This document shows positions 33,067 to 41,472 of a stretch of 64,000 bases of DNA, piece by piece; within the stretch, counting starts at the first letter, position 1, and every line of letters starts with the position of its first letter. A program made the translations under genes and the position numbers. The stretch is from an uncultured Atopobiaceae bacterium (lineage in GTDB: Bacteria > Actinomycetota > Coriobacteriia > Coriobacteriales > Atopobiaceae): assembly GCA_947625405.1 (NCBI GenBank), contig CANQOF010000007.1, positions 1-64,000 of the forward strand, in the 5' to 3' direction. The notes under the pieces are model-generated. The model was not told the origin of the DNA, searched no databases, and worked only from the letters and a program-made list of their open reading frames with translations.

Positions 33067-33072
33067 TAGAAT
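33067..33072 (+). promoter_or_regulatory. Probable -10 element for the D-lactate dehydrogenase gene
   Basis: TAGAAT matches five of six consensus bases, 64 bp before the ATG, in the region divergent from the ATPase gene. No matching -35 hexamer is obvious. Confidence 0.4.
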
Positions 33073-33135
33073 GGACGGCGCATGGGAAAGCCCGCGGAAG
33101 GCCAATTCGAAGAGTTCGAGACGAAGGAGAACGAG

Positions 33136-34128
33136 ATGAAGATCCTCTTCTACGACACCCGCGACTACGACAAGGATTCGTTCGAGGAGCAGCTTAAGGA
33201 CTTCCCCGACATCTCGATCGACTTCATCGAGGCCGACATCAACCCCATGACCGCCACGCTCGCCAACGGCTACGACGCGGTCTGCGGCTTCGTGAACTCC
33301 AAGATCAACGCCTTTGCGCTCGAGATCCTCGCCGGCTTCGGCGTGAACCTCGTGCTCATGCGCTGCGCCGGCTTCGACGCGGTGAACGTGAACGTGGCCA
33401 AGGACCTCGGCATCACCGTCATGCGCGTGCCGGGCTACTCGCCCGAGGCCATCGCCGAGCACGCCATGGGCCTCGCGCTCGCGTCCGACCGCCACATCGT
33501 GAAGGGCTTCAACCGCGTTCGCGAGAACGACTTCGAGCTCTCCGGCCTCCTTGGCCACACGCTCTTTGGCAAGACCGCCGGCATCGTGGGCACGGGCAAG
33601 ATCGGCGCCGCCATGTGCAAGATCGTCCGCGGCTTCGGCATGGAGGTCCTTGGCTACGACGTCTACCAGAACCCCGACCTCAAGGACTACGTCACCTACG
33701 TGGAGCTCGACGAGCTTCTCGAGCGCTCCGACCTCATCTCGCTCCACTGCCCGCTTTTTGATTCGAACTACCACATGATCGACGCCAAGGCCATCGACAA
33801 GATGAAGAAGGGCGTCATCTTCGTGAACACCGCGCGCGGCGGCCTCGTGGACACCGAAGCCCTCATCGACGGCATCCGCACCCAGAAGATCGGCGCCTGC
33901 GGCATCGACGTCTACGAGGAGGAGGGCGCAAACGTCTTCCGCAACCGCTCCTCGGCGATCATGGAATCGGTCACCTCCACGCTCTGCGCGTTCCCCAACT
34001 GCGTCGTGACCTCGCACCAGGCCTTCTTCACCAAGGAGGCCCTCGCCGCCATCGCGCAGACCACCCTCTCCAACGCCCAGGCCTTCACGAAGGGCGAAGA
34101 GCTGCCGAAGGCAAACGTGGTCTGCTAG
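33136..34128 (+). CDS. D-lactate dehydrogenase / D-2-hydroxyacid dehydrogenase
   Basis: A 330-residue NAD-dependent D-2-hydroxyacid dehydrogenase. The Rossmann motif is GIVGTGKIGAAMCKIV, followed by the acidic residue in LGYDVY. The catalytic Arg-Glu-His set is seen in NTARGGLVD, DVYEEEGANVF and TSHQAFFTKEA. MRCAGFDAVNV and VMRVPGYSPEAIAEHAMGL fit D-lactate dehydrogenases of fermentative bacteria. The ATG at 33136 follows AAGGAG. Pyruvate kinase follows 45 bp later in the same direction, so the pyruvate made by Pyk can be reduced by the product of its own operon. Confidence 0.93.
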   Translation: MKILFYDTRDYDKDSFEEQLKDFPDISIDFIEADINPMTATLANGYDAVCGFVNSKINAFALEILAGFGVNLVLMRCAGFDAVNVNVAKDLGITVMRVPGYSPEAIAEHAMGLALASDRHIVKGFNRVRENDFELSGLLGHTLFGKTAGIVGTGKIGAAMCKIVRGFGMEVLGYDVYQNPDLKDYVTYVELDELLERSDLISLHCPLFDSNYHMIDAKAIDKMKKGVIFVNTARGGLVDTEALIDGIRTQKIGACGIDVYEEEGANVFRNRSSAIMESVTSTLCAFPNCVVTSHQAFFTKEALAAIAQTTLSNAQAFTKGEELPKANVVC

Positions 34129-34173
34129 CACGCTCACGTATTTACCTCGAGAAATCGGAGGCACAACCCACCC

Positions 34174-35619
34174 ATGATCCTCGACTCGAAGCGCACCAAG
34201 ATCGTCTGCACGATGGGCCCGGCCACGGAGGACGAGGACGTTCTCCGCGAGCTCATGAAGGCGGGCATGAACGTCGCCCGCTTCAACTTCAGCCATGGGA
34301 GCCACGCCTACCACAAGGCGGGCATCGAGCGCGTGCGCCGCATCTCCGACGAGCTTGACGCGCACGTGGCCATCCTGCTCGACACCAAGGGCCCGGAGAT
34401 CCGCACCGGGCTCCTCGAAAACGGCGAGCCCGTGACGTTCGCCACCGGCGACCACGTGGTGATCACCACCGATGACATCGTGGGAAACCACGATCGCTTC
34501 GCCATCACCTACAAGGGCCTTCCCGAGGAAGTGGACCGCGGGCATGTGATCCTCATCGACGACGGCCTCATCGGCCTCACGGTCGACCACGTGGACGGCC
34601 CGGACATCTACTGCGTCGTCACGAACGGTGGCACGCTCGGCGAGCGCAAGGGCGTGAACGTGCCCAATGTGAACGTCGGCCTCCCCGCGGTGACAGAGCA
34701 GGACAAGGAGGATATCGCCTTCGGCTGCGAGATGGGCGTGGACGCCATCGCCGCCTCCTTCGTGCGCGACGCCAAGGCCGTGGAGGAGATCCGCGCGCTC
34801 TGCCTCGAGCATGGCTGCACCCGCATCTCCATCTACCCGAAGATCGAATGCGCCCTCGGCGTCACGAACTTCGACGAGATCCTCGAGGTTTCCTCGGGCG
34901 TGATGGTGGCGCGCGGCGATCTCGGCGTGGAGATCCCGCCCGAGAAGGTGCCGCACATCCAGAAGATGATCATCCGCAAGTGCAACGAGGGCTATAAGCC
35001 CGTTATCACCGCGACGCAGATGCTCGATTCGATGATCCGCAATCCGCGTCCGACGCGCGCCGAGGTCACCGACGTGGCGAACGCCGTGCTCGACGGCACC
35101 GACTGCGTGATGCTCTCCGGCGAGACCGCCGCGGGCAAGTACCCCGTCGAGTCCGTGAAGATGATGCGGTCGATCTGCCAGGAGACGGAGCACTACCTGC
35201 AAGAACGCCAGCACTACTTCGATCGCGGAGGCGTGCGCAACGTGAACGGCGCCATCGGCTTCGCGTGCGTGACGACGGCCGAGCGCTGCGGCGCGAGCTC
35301 GATCCTCACCCCCACGGCCACCGGCCGCACGGCGCGCCTCATCTCGAACTTCCGCCCGCACCTTCCGGTTTACGCGTTCTCGCCCTCGGAGATCACCATC
35401 CGCAAGTGCTCCTTCTATTGGGGCGTGCAGGCGTTCAAGTCGACGACGCAGGGCACCCTCTCCGCCACGATCTACGACGCGCTCGCCGTGGCGAAGAAGA
35501 ACGGCGTGGTGGAGCAAGGCGACATGGCCGTCATCACCGCGGGCGACCCGCAGACGTCTCCCTCTGCCGGCGACTACGTGACCAGCACGAACATGATGAT
35601 GGTCGCGCAAGTGTCGTAG
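34174..35619 (+). CDS. pyk: Pyruvate kinase
   Basis: A 481-residue pyruvate kinase, final ATP-forming step of glycolysis. In order: RTKIVCTMGPAT, MNVARFNFSHGSH (K+/substrate Arg and Asn), DTKGPEIRTG, the B domain, YPKIEC with the catalytic Lys, VMVARGDLGVEIP, TATQMLDSMI, and TDCVMLSGETAAGKYP. The C-terminal domain ends with VITAGDP-like nucleotide contacts. The stretch after the catalytic Lys is IECALGVTNFDEIL instead of the usual IENQEGV, a mild variation. It starts at ATG 34174, with GGAGG upstream, and is followed by a strong terminator. Confidence 0.96.
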   Translation: MILDSKRTKIVCTMGPATEDEDVLRELMKAGMNVARFNFSHGSHAYHKAGIERVRRISDELDAHVAILLDTKGPEIRTGLLENGEPVTFATGDHVVITTDDIVGNHDRFAITYKGLPEEVDRGHVILIDDGLIGLTVDHVDGPDIYCVVTNGGTLGERKGVNVPNVNVGLPAVTEQDKEDIAFGCEMGVDAIAASFVRDAKAVEEIRALCLEHGCTRISIYPKIECALGVTNFDEILEVSSGVMVARGDLGVEIPPEKVPHIQKMIIRKCNEGYKPVITATQMLDSMIRNPRPTRAEVTDVANAVLDGTDCVMLSGETAAGKYPVESVKMMRSICQETEHYLQERQHYFDRGGVRNVNGAIGFACVTTAERCGASSILTPTATGRTARLISNFRPHLPVYAFSPSEITIRKCSFYWGVQAFKSTTQGTLSATIYDALAVAKKNGVVEQGDMAVITAGDPQTSPSAGDYVTSTNMMMVAQVS

Positions 35620-35700
35620 GAAGACGATTGCCCCGCCATGGCAAGGTCTCGGATGCCCGTCTTCGGGCGTTCGAACCGCAGTCCATGCAGTGAGTTAAGA

Positions 35701-35738
35701 AGCGGCTCAAGGCGCCAGCCTTGAGCCGCTACGTTTTT
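35701..35738 (+). terminator. Strong intrinsic terminator after pyk
   Basis: AGCGGCTCAAGGC (35701-35713) pairs perfectly with GCCTTGAGCCGCT (35718-35730) around a four-base loop, followed by ACGTTTTTG. A smaller hairpin GCCCG/CGGGC lies at 35653-35667. Confidence 0.9.
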
Positions 35739-36084
35739 GAGACCGTCCCCGCTTTTCCGCGCACCGCCACGGCGCACCTACCGTTCACCGGCGCTCATTC
35801 CATTCACGAAACGCGATATATGCCCGTAAGCGGTTCCCGAGCGCGGCCGAACGGCGTTTTCTTTGGAGAGGATGTGGTCGCCGATTACTTGACGATACCC
35901 GCTGCGAAAAGTGGGAATGTAATGGCCAGAGCGAAGGACGCACAGACGCGGCTTCTCCTCCCCCGCCCAAACCGGGAAGTCGCGCGCCCTTCTTGGAAGC
36001 CCGGATGCCAGCGCATCTCTCTCATTTCTCTCCTCTCTCCGCTGGCCTCCGGGCTTCTTCTCGTTTGGGACTACACTGATCCCC
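35739..36084. other. Intergenic region of about 350 bp, no gene supported
   Basis: This stretch is less GC-rich than its surroundings. Open frames on both strands have Arg/Pro-rich, low-quality translations and no ribosome binding sites. A pyrimidine tract of about 30 bases (36017-36047) lies shortly before the next gene. Promoter elements for that gene could not be pinned down. Confidence 0.5.
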
Positions 36085-36936
36085 ATGCCTTCCTGGAACA
36101 TCCACGCGGCCCACGTTGAGCGGCTCCTCCGCGAGAGCGATCCTCGCGAGCTGGGCATTCGCGACGTGAACGTCTTCCTCTTCGGGAACTTCGCGCCGGA
36201 CGTGTACGTGGGCTACCTCGTGGGCGACGTGAGCCACACGCTGCGCTACTGCGACACGCACGTAACGGCGCCGCACGCCATCCCGCTTCCCGGCGCGAGC
36301 GAGTTCTGGGACGACTACGTCGCGCCCGGCATCCTCGAGGGAGGGGTCGACGACCTCACGCTCGGGGTGTGGTGCCACCTCGTGGCTGATCGCTCCTACA
36401 ACGCCCTCGTGCGCGCCTTCAATGCCGCCCACGACATTCCCGCGGGCACCACCACGCGCATCCGCAAGCAAAAGGACTTCGCGCACTTCGGCACGCTCCT
36501 CGCCCCCACCCTCCACGTGGAGACGACCCCCGCGCTGCTTTCCTCGTGCGAGCGCTTCGGACCCTATGAGATCAATCCCGAGGACGCGAGGAAGGCGGTG
36601 GCGGCCGCCGAGCGACTCTTGGGCGAGACGGCGGAGGATGCCATCTCGGGCGAGGCCGAGGAGCTCAGAGTGGGCCCCGCGGAGTGCGCGCGAGACGGCT
36701 ACCTGCTCCTCACGAAGGGCTTCCTCGAAGCCGCCTTCAACGCCGCCGACGCTATGATCCGCGCGGGCCTCACGCGCTACGTGGCCGAGATGTTGGCCGC
36801 GGGATTCGACCCCACGGCGCCCGCCCCCGCGCGCGCCCCGATGCGAAAGCACCTCAAGGAGGGGCCGCCCCCAGCGGTTCTGCTCGCCGGAAACCCAGAA
36901 GCCGCGAGCTACGAGGGACGGAGCGGAAACGCGTAG
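36085..36936 (+). CDS. Zinc-dependent phospholipase C-like protein
   Basis: A 283-residue protein whose first 120 residues match the zinc-dependent phospholipase C fold (PF00882-like): WNIHAAHV at the start gives two His ligands, FLFGNFAPDVYVGY gives the Asp, DVSHTLRYCDTHV more His residues, and GVWCHLVADRSYN the H-x-x-x-D cluster. No signal peptide is visible, so despite the fold it is probably cytoplasmic; many bacterial members have unknown substrates. The C-terminal 100 residues are Ala-rich and less conserved. The ATG at 36085 has only a weak upstream purine run. It converges on pheT with a long shared terminator. Confidence 0.7.
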   Translation: MPSWNIHAAHVERLLRESDPRELGIRDVNVFLFGNFAPDVYVGYLVGDVSHTLRYCDTHVTAPHAIPLPGASEFWDDYVAPGILEGGVDDLTLGVWCHLVADRSYNALVRAFNAAHDIPAGTTTRIRKQKDFAHFGTLLAPTLHVETTPALLSSCERFGPYEINPEDARKAVAAAERLLGETAEDAISGEAEELRVGPAECARDGYLLLTKGFLEAAFNAADAMIRAGLTRYVAEMLAAGFDPTAPAPARAPMRKHLKEGPPPAVLLAGNPEAASYEGRSGNA

Positions 36937-36950
36937 GCTGAGATAGCCAC

Positions 36951-37005
36951 GCCGCCCCGCCGCGTGTTCGGCGCGCAGAGCATGCCGAATACGCGGCGGG
37001 GCGGC
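36951..37005. terminator. Long bidirectional terminator between convergent genes
   Basis: The 22-base arm at 36951-36972 pairs with 36984-37005 with a single G-T pair, among the strongest hairpins in the window, followed by AAAACGG. It separates the phospholipase-like gene from pheT. Confidence 0.85.
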
Positions 37006-37025
37006 AAAACGGGCTTGCGTGGGGC

Positions 37026-39461
37026 TTAGCTCCGCACCTCGGCGCCGAGCGACTTTTGCACCTTTCTCACGAGCTTCGCCATGATTGCGTCCACTTCCTC
37101 CGCCTTGAGCGTGCGGTCGGGAGAGCGGAAGGTGAGGCGGAAGGCCATCGACTTCTTGCCCTCGCCCACGCGCACGGGATCGCGGTAGACGTCGAAGAGC
37201 TCGATATCCACGAGCAGGCGCCCGCCCGCGGAATCAAGGCGCTGGACGCACGTTTCGTAGGTGGTCTTCTCGTCCACCACGAGCGCGAGGTCCACCTCGA
37301 TGCCGGGGAAGATGGGGATGCCCATGAAGGGGAGCTCGTCGTGCGCGAGTTCCACGATCGCGTCCTGGTCGAGCTCGAAGGCCACCACCGACTGCGAGAT
37401 GCCGAAGCGCTTGAGCGTCTCGGGATGCACGTCGCCGATCCACCCGAGGCGCCTCTTTCCCGCGCGCACCTCTGCGGCGCGACCCGGCATGAGCCAGCCG
37501 TAGCGCTCGGGCGAGGCGGCCACGTAGTGCACGCGCTCCACGCGAAGCTCGTCCAAGAGCGCGGAGACGATGCCCTTCGCATCGAAGAAGTCGAGCTCGC
37601 GGGGCTTTTCGTACCACGTCTCATCGCCCCAGGCGCCCGAAAGCACGCCCGCCACGCGATCGGGCTCGGCGGGCTGTGAGGCTTCGGGATTGCCGAGGAG
37701 CACGCGACCCTGCTCGTAGAGGGTCACGTTGGGCACGCCATGGTCGAGGTTATAGGCCACGGAGCGCAAAAGCCCGGGAAGAAGGGTGCGACGCATCTCG
37801 CCCTGGTCCATCGAGAGCGGGTTCAGGATGCGCACGGGGATGCCGAGCCCCACGTCCTCGCGGCCGAGGCGCTCGAGGTCGCCCTTCTCGGCGAAGTTGT
37901 AGTTGATCGTCTCGGAGAGGCCGGTCGCGCGGAGGATGCGGCCGATGGATTCCACGCGTTGCTGGGCCTTCGTGAGGCCTCCCGTGTGGTTCGCCGCCGC
38001 GGGTATCGTGGCTTCCACCTTGTCCATACCCCAGAGTCGGCAGACTTCCTCGATGAGGTCGGCCTCGCGCGTGAGGTCGGGGCGATTCGCGGGGCAGAGC
38101 ACCGAGAGCGAGCCATCGGTGTCCTCGGACACCTCGCAGCCGAGGCGGCGCAGGCGCGAGACCATGAAGTCCTCGGGGATGTCCGCGCCGATGAACGAGC
38201 GGGCGCGCTCAGGGCGAAACGTCACGCGCACCGGCTCCACCGGACGCGGGTACACGTCGACGGCGCCCGGGCACACCGTGGCGCCACAGCACTCCTCGAA
38301 GAGCGCCGCCGCGATGTCGGCCACCGCCGCGGAACGCGAGGCATCGACGCCGCGCTCGAAGCGAAGCGAGGATTCGCTCATGAGGTCGAGGTCACGGCTC
38401 GTGTGGGAGATGGAGCCGGGGGCGAAGCAGGCGCTCTCGAGGAGCACGTCCACCGTGTGCTCGTCGATCTCCGAATCAAGGCCGCCCATGACGCCGGCAA
38501 GCGCCACGGCCTCTTCGCCGCCGTCGGTGATCACCGCCATGCCGGCTTCGAGCGTGCGCTCGGTGCCATCAAGGGTGGTGAGCTTCTCGCCCTTTGCGGC
38601 GGCGCGCACGACGATCGAGCGCTTGCCGTTTCGATCCTTGAGTTTGCCGAGGTCAAAGGCATGGAGCGGCTGGCCGGTGAGGTACATCACGTAGTTCGTC
38701 ACGTCCACGACGTTGTTGATCGCGCGGGTGCCCGCCGCCTGCACGCGGCGCGCGAGCCACTTCGAGCTCGGCCCTATCTTCACGCCGCGCACGACGCGCG
38801 CCACGTAGCGGCTGCAGAGCTCGGGCGCCTCGATGGCCACGTCCACGAGCTCAGAGGCGTCCGGGCCCTCCTCGTGCTTGATGTGTGGAAGCTCGATGTG
38901 CGTGTCCTCGTCGAAGTCAGCCGAGACCTCAGTGGCAAAGCCCGTCATGGAGAGGCAATCGGGGCGGTTCGGCGTGATCTCGCAGTCGACGACGGTGTCG
39001 GCAAGCCCGAGGTAGCGCGCCGCGGGCACGCCGATGGGCGCGTCGTCGGGAAGGACCATGATCCCCGAATGGTCGTCGCCCAAGCCGAGCTCGCGCTCGG
39101 AGCAGTTCATGCCCTGCGATTCCACGCCGCGAAGCTTCGAGCGCTTGATCTTCACGTCGCCCGGAAGCACGGCGCCCTCGAGCGCCACCACCACGTGCTC
39201 GCCCGCGGCCACGTTCGGCGCGCCGCAGACGATCTGTAGCGGCTCCCCCGAGCCCACGTCGACGGCGCACACGTGGAGCTTGTCCGCGTTCGGGTGCTGC
39301 TCGCAGCTCTCAATGTAGCCCGTGACCACGTGGTCGAGCGCTTGGCCGGCCGTCTCCACGGCCTCCACCTCGGTGCCCGTGCGCACGAGCTCGGCCACGA
39401 GCTCAGCGGGGTCGTCCGGGAGGTCCACCATTGTCTTCAGCCACTCATACGAGACGCGCAT
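37026..39461 (-). CDS. pheT: Phenylalanine-tRNA ligase beta subunit
   Basis: An 811-residue PheT. The N-terminus MRVSYEWLKTMVDLP is typical, followed by the tRNA-binding (EMAP-like) domain with HPNADKLHVCAVDVG and IVCGAPNVAAGEHV, the B3/B4 editing domain (LCSRYVARVVRGVKIG), B5, the catalytic-like core with ETINYNFAEKGD and LNPLSMDQGEMRRTLLPGLL, and a C-terminal anticodon-binding ferredoxin-fold domain ending SLGAEVRS. The length is normal. The ATG at 39461 follows AAAGGAACC. It forms the (alpha-beta)2 enzyme with PheS, whose gene ends 47 bp upstream. Confidence 0.97.
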   Translation of the reverse strand: MRVSYEWLKTMVDLPDDPAELVAELVRTGTEVEAVETAGQALDHVVTGYIESCEQHPNADKLHVCAVDVGSGEPLQIVCGAPNVAAGEHVVVALEGAVLPGDVKIKRSKLRGVESQGMNCSERELGLGDDHSGIMVLPDDAPIGVPAARYLGLADTVVDCEITPNRPDCLSMTGFATEVSADFDEDTHIELPHIKHEEGPDASELVDVAIEAPELCSRYVARVVRGVKIGPSSKWLARRVQAAGTRAINNVVDVTNYVMYLTGQPLHAFDLGKLKDRNGKRSIVVRAAAKGEKLTTLDGTERTLEAGMAVITDGGEEAVALAGVMGGLDSEIDEHTVDVLLESACFAPGSISHTSRDLDLMSESSLRFERGVDASRSAAVADIAAALFEECCGATVCPGAVDVYPRPVEPVRVTFRPERARSFIGADIPEDFMVSRLRRLGCEVSEDTDGSLSVLCPANRPDLTREADLIEEVCRLWGMDKVEATIPAAANHTGGLTKAQQRVESIGRILRATGLSETINYNFAEKGDLERLGREDVGLGIPVRILNPLSMDQGEMRRTLLPGLLRSVAYNLDHGVPNVTLYEQGRVLLGNPEASQPAEPDRVAGVLSGAWGDETWYEKPRELDFFDAKGIVSALLDELRVERVHYVAASPERYGWLMPGRAAEVRAGKRRLGWIGDVHPETLKRFGISQSVVAFELDQDAIVELAHDELPFMGIPIFPGIEVDLALVVDEKTTYETCVQRLDSAGGRLLVDIELFDVYRDPVRVGEGKKSMAFRLTFRSPDRTLKAEEVDAIMAKLVRKVQKSLGAEVRS

Positions 39462-39508
39462 GGCGAGGTTCCTTTCGTTTCGCGAAGGTCGCGGGGAGGA
39501 AGCGGGGG

Positions 39509-40579
39509 CTAGAACTGGGCGAGGAAGCGCATGTCGCCCGTCATGAGCATGCGGAGGTCGGGGAGGTCGTAGCGAAGGCACGCCACGCGCTCGGCGCCGA
39601 TACCGAACGCGAAGCCCGAGTAGCGCTCGGGGTCGATCCCGCTCATCTCGAGCACGTTCGGATCAACCATGCCGCAGCCGAGGATCTCGAGCCAGCCGGT
39701 GCCCTTGCAGAAGCGGCAGCCCTTGCCACCGCACACGCCGCACGACACGTCCACCTCGGCCGAGGGCTCCGTGAAGGGGAAGAAGTGCGGACGATAGCGC
39801 GTGGCGCGGTCCTTGCCGAAGATGGCGCGGGTGAAGTGGTCGAGTGTGCCCTTGAGGTCGCCGAAGGTGATGCCCCCGTCCACCACAAGGCCCTCTATCT
39901 GCGTGAACTGCGGCAGGTGGTTCGCGTCGGCCGTATCCGGGCGAAAGACGCGCCCGGGGCTGATCATGTAGATGGGCGGCTTCTGCGCCTCCATCGCGTG
40001 CACCTGCACGGGCGAGGTTTGCGTGCGAAGGAGCAGCTCGCTCTCGGCGCGCGCCTCGCGCGCGGGGTCGCCATGGACGGGATCTGCCACGTAGAAGGTG
40101 TCGCGCGGCGATCGGCTCGGATGGTCGGCCGGGGCATTCAGGGCATCGAAGTTGTAGTAGGTCGTCTCCACATAGGGGCCGTCGATCACGTCATAGCCCA
40201 TGCCGACGAACACCTGCTCCATCTCCTCGACGATCGCCGAGATGAGGTGCTGGGTGCCCACGTGCGGCGCACGGCCGGGCATGGTGACGTCGATCGCACT
40301 CTCGGCGATCTTGCTCTGGAGCGCCTCGGCCTCGAGCGCGCCCTTGCGCTCGGCGAGGGCCGCCTCCACCCTTCCGCGCACGTCGTTTGCCGCCTTGCCC
40401 ACGAGCGGGCGCTCCTCAGGGGCGAGCGAGCCCATCGAGCGGAGGATCTGCGTGAGCGAGCCCTTCTTGCCGAGCACCGCCACGCGCACGGAGTCGAGGT
40501 CGGCGAGGCTCGCCGCCGCGCCGATCCGCGAAAGCGCTTCCGAGCCGATCTCCTGGAGCTCTTGCAAAGCGGCCATCAT
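39509..40579 (-). CDS. pheS: Phenylalanine-tRNA ligase alpha subunit
   Basis: A 356-residue PheS. An N-terminal coiled-coil (about residues 1-90) is followed by class II aminoacyl-tRNA synthetase motifs: motif 1 around HLISAIVEEMEQVFVGMGY, motif 2 with ISPGRVFRPDTADANHLPQF, and motif 3 with FAFGIGAERVACLRY. A Cys cluster CGVCGGKGCRFCKGTG lies before WLEILGCGMVDPNVL, as in many bacterial PheS proteins. The ATG at 40579 has AAGGGA upstream; the adjacent TTG at 40582 is a possible alternative. A phenylalanine T-box lies in the leader, so expression should rise when uncharged tRNA-Phe accumulates. Confidence 0.97.
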   Translation of the reverse strand: MMAALQELQEIGSEALSRIGAAASLADLDSVRVAVLGKKGSLTQILRSMGSLAPEERPLVGKAANDVRGRVEAALAERKGALEAEALQSKIAESAIDVTMPGRAPHVGTQHLISAIVEEMEQVFVGMGYDVIDGPYVETTYYNFDALNAPADHPSRSPRDTFYVADPVHGDPAREARAESELLLRTQTSPVQVHAMEAQKPPIYMISPGRVFRPDTADANHLPQFTQIEGLVVDGGITFGDLKGTLDHFTRAIFGKDRATRYRPHFFPFTEPSAEVDVSCGVCGGKGCRFCKGTGWLEILGCGMVDPNVLEMSGIDPERYSGFAFGIGAERVACLRYDLPDLRMLMTGDMRFLAQF

Positions 40580-40599
40580 CAATTCCCTTCAAAGCACAT

Positions 40600-40860
40600 C
40601 GCCCGCCCTCGTATGCGCAAGGACGGACGAATCCGCGGTACCACCTTGGTTGGCCTCGGGTTGTCTCTCCCGAAGGCCCGCTCTCATGCCCCGATGTCGG
40701 GGGGCGGCCGGCTTCCCTACTGGCGCCTCGAAGAGGCCGTTCAGGTCGCGGCTGGTGGAGTGAACGCGCGGCTCCAAGGCTCGTGGAAACCTCTCAGCCC
40801 ACGGGTTTCCGCTCTGTCCGGGCCTTGGACGGGAGCCGCGCCCTCTCCGTCATCGCCTCA
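40600..40860 (-). promoter_or_regulatory. T-box riboswitch for pheST (UUC specifier)
   Basis: On the minus strand the leader holds the conserved T-box bulge sequence AAGGTGGTACCGCGG (plus 40633-40647), which pairs with the CCA end of uncharged tRNA. Upstream, GCGCGGCTCC pairs with GGAGCCGCGC to form stem I, with the GGAGAGG specifier-loop motif on one side and UUCA followed by CUCC on the other. The specifier codon is therefore UUC, phenylalanine, matching tRNA-Phe(GAA) at 10313. A stem III-like hairpin GCCTC/GAGGC follows. No clear U-tract lies before pheS, so control may be by translation rather than termination; this is uncertain. Confidence 0.9.
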
Positions 40861-40894
40861 AGTGCCCAAGTCTAGCCCAACGCCTCGCGCCACG

Positions 40895-40932
40895 AAAACG
40901 GGGCCCGCGACTCATCTCACCGCGAACCCCGT
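40895..40932 (-). terminator. Terminator after the flavodoxin gene
   Basis: On the minus strand ACGGGGTTCGCG pairs with CGCGGGCCCCGT (two unpaired bases on each side), followed by TTTTCG. It ends the ddl-nagA-flavodoxin transcript before the pheST leader begins. Confidence 0.75.
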
Positions 40933-40963
40933 CACGTTGCGAGATGCGATCGTTTAAGATCGG

Positions 40964-41458
40964 CTATTCCCGAGGAAGCCCCAAGCTCTCCACCCACTGC
41001 ACTATCTCGGCATCGCCCGCGTTGGCGGCGAAGCGCTTGCCGGGACGCCAGCGGGTGTCGAAGGACACGCTGCGCTGGAGCGTGGGGATGGTGTCGCCGA
41101 GGCCACTCGAGCCCGAGGTGCAGAAGACGGCCATCGTCTTGCCCGCGAAGTCGTGTCCCTCGAGGAAGGTCTCCACGATGTGCGGCGCGGTGTACCACCA
41201 GATGGGAAAGCCGAGGACCACCGCCTCGTAGCCGGCCACGCTCGTGAGGTCGTGGTCGAGTTCGGGACGGCTCGTGGGATCGCCCATCTCGATCGAGCTT
41301 CGGCTCTGCTTGTCCTGCCAGTCGAGATCGGCCGAGGTATAGGGCTCGCGTGGCTTGATCTCGAAGAGATCGGCGTCCGCGGCCTTCGCCACCGCCTCGG
41401 CGATGCGTTTGGTAGCGCCACCGGCGGAGAAATACGCGACGAGTGTCTTTGCGCCCAT
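40964..41458 (-). CDS. Flavodoxin-family protein
   Basis: A 164-residue flavodoxin. The FMN phosphate loop is TLVAYFSAGGATKRIAEAVA at the N-terminus, a stacking region is GFPIWWYTAPHIVETFL with the paired Trp, and VFCTSGSSGLGDTI follows. This pattern belongs to the short flavodoxin group often annotated flavodoxin_4. The protein is cytoplasmic and carries low-potential electrons, or acts as a small NAD(P)H-dependent reductase. The ATG at 41458 has GGAAAGGAAAG upstream. It follows nagA by 14 bp, but a link to amino-sugar metabolism is not obvious. Confidence 0.88.
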   Translation of the reverse strand: MGAKTLVAYFSAGGATKRIAEAVAKAADADLFEIKPREPYTSADLDWQDKQSRSSIEMGDPTSRPELDHDLTSVAGYEAVVLGFPIWWYTAPHIVETFLEGHDFAGKTMAVFCTSGSSGLGDTIPTLQRSVSFDTRWRPGKRFAANAGDAEIVQWVESLGLPRE

Positions 41459-41472
41459 GATCTTTCCTTTCC

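Noticed and set aside
35721-36158. Overlapping frames on both strands in the gap after pyk
   Set aside because: Low-quality translations, no ribosome binding sites, and overlap with a strong terminator or the next gene.
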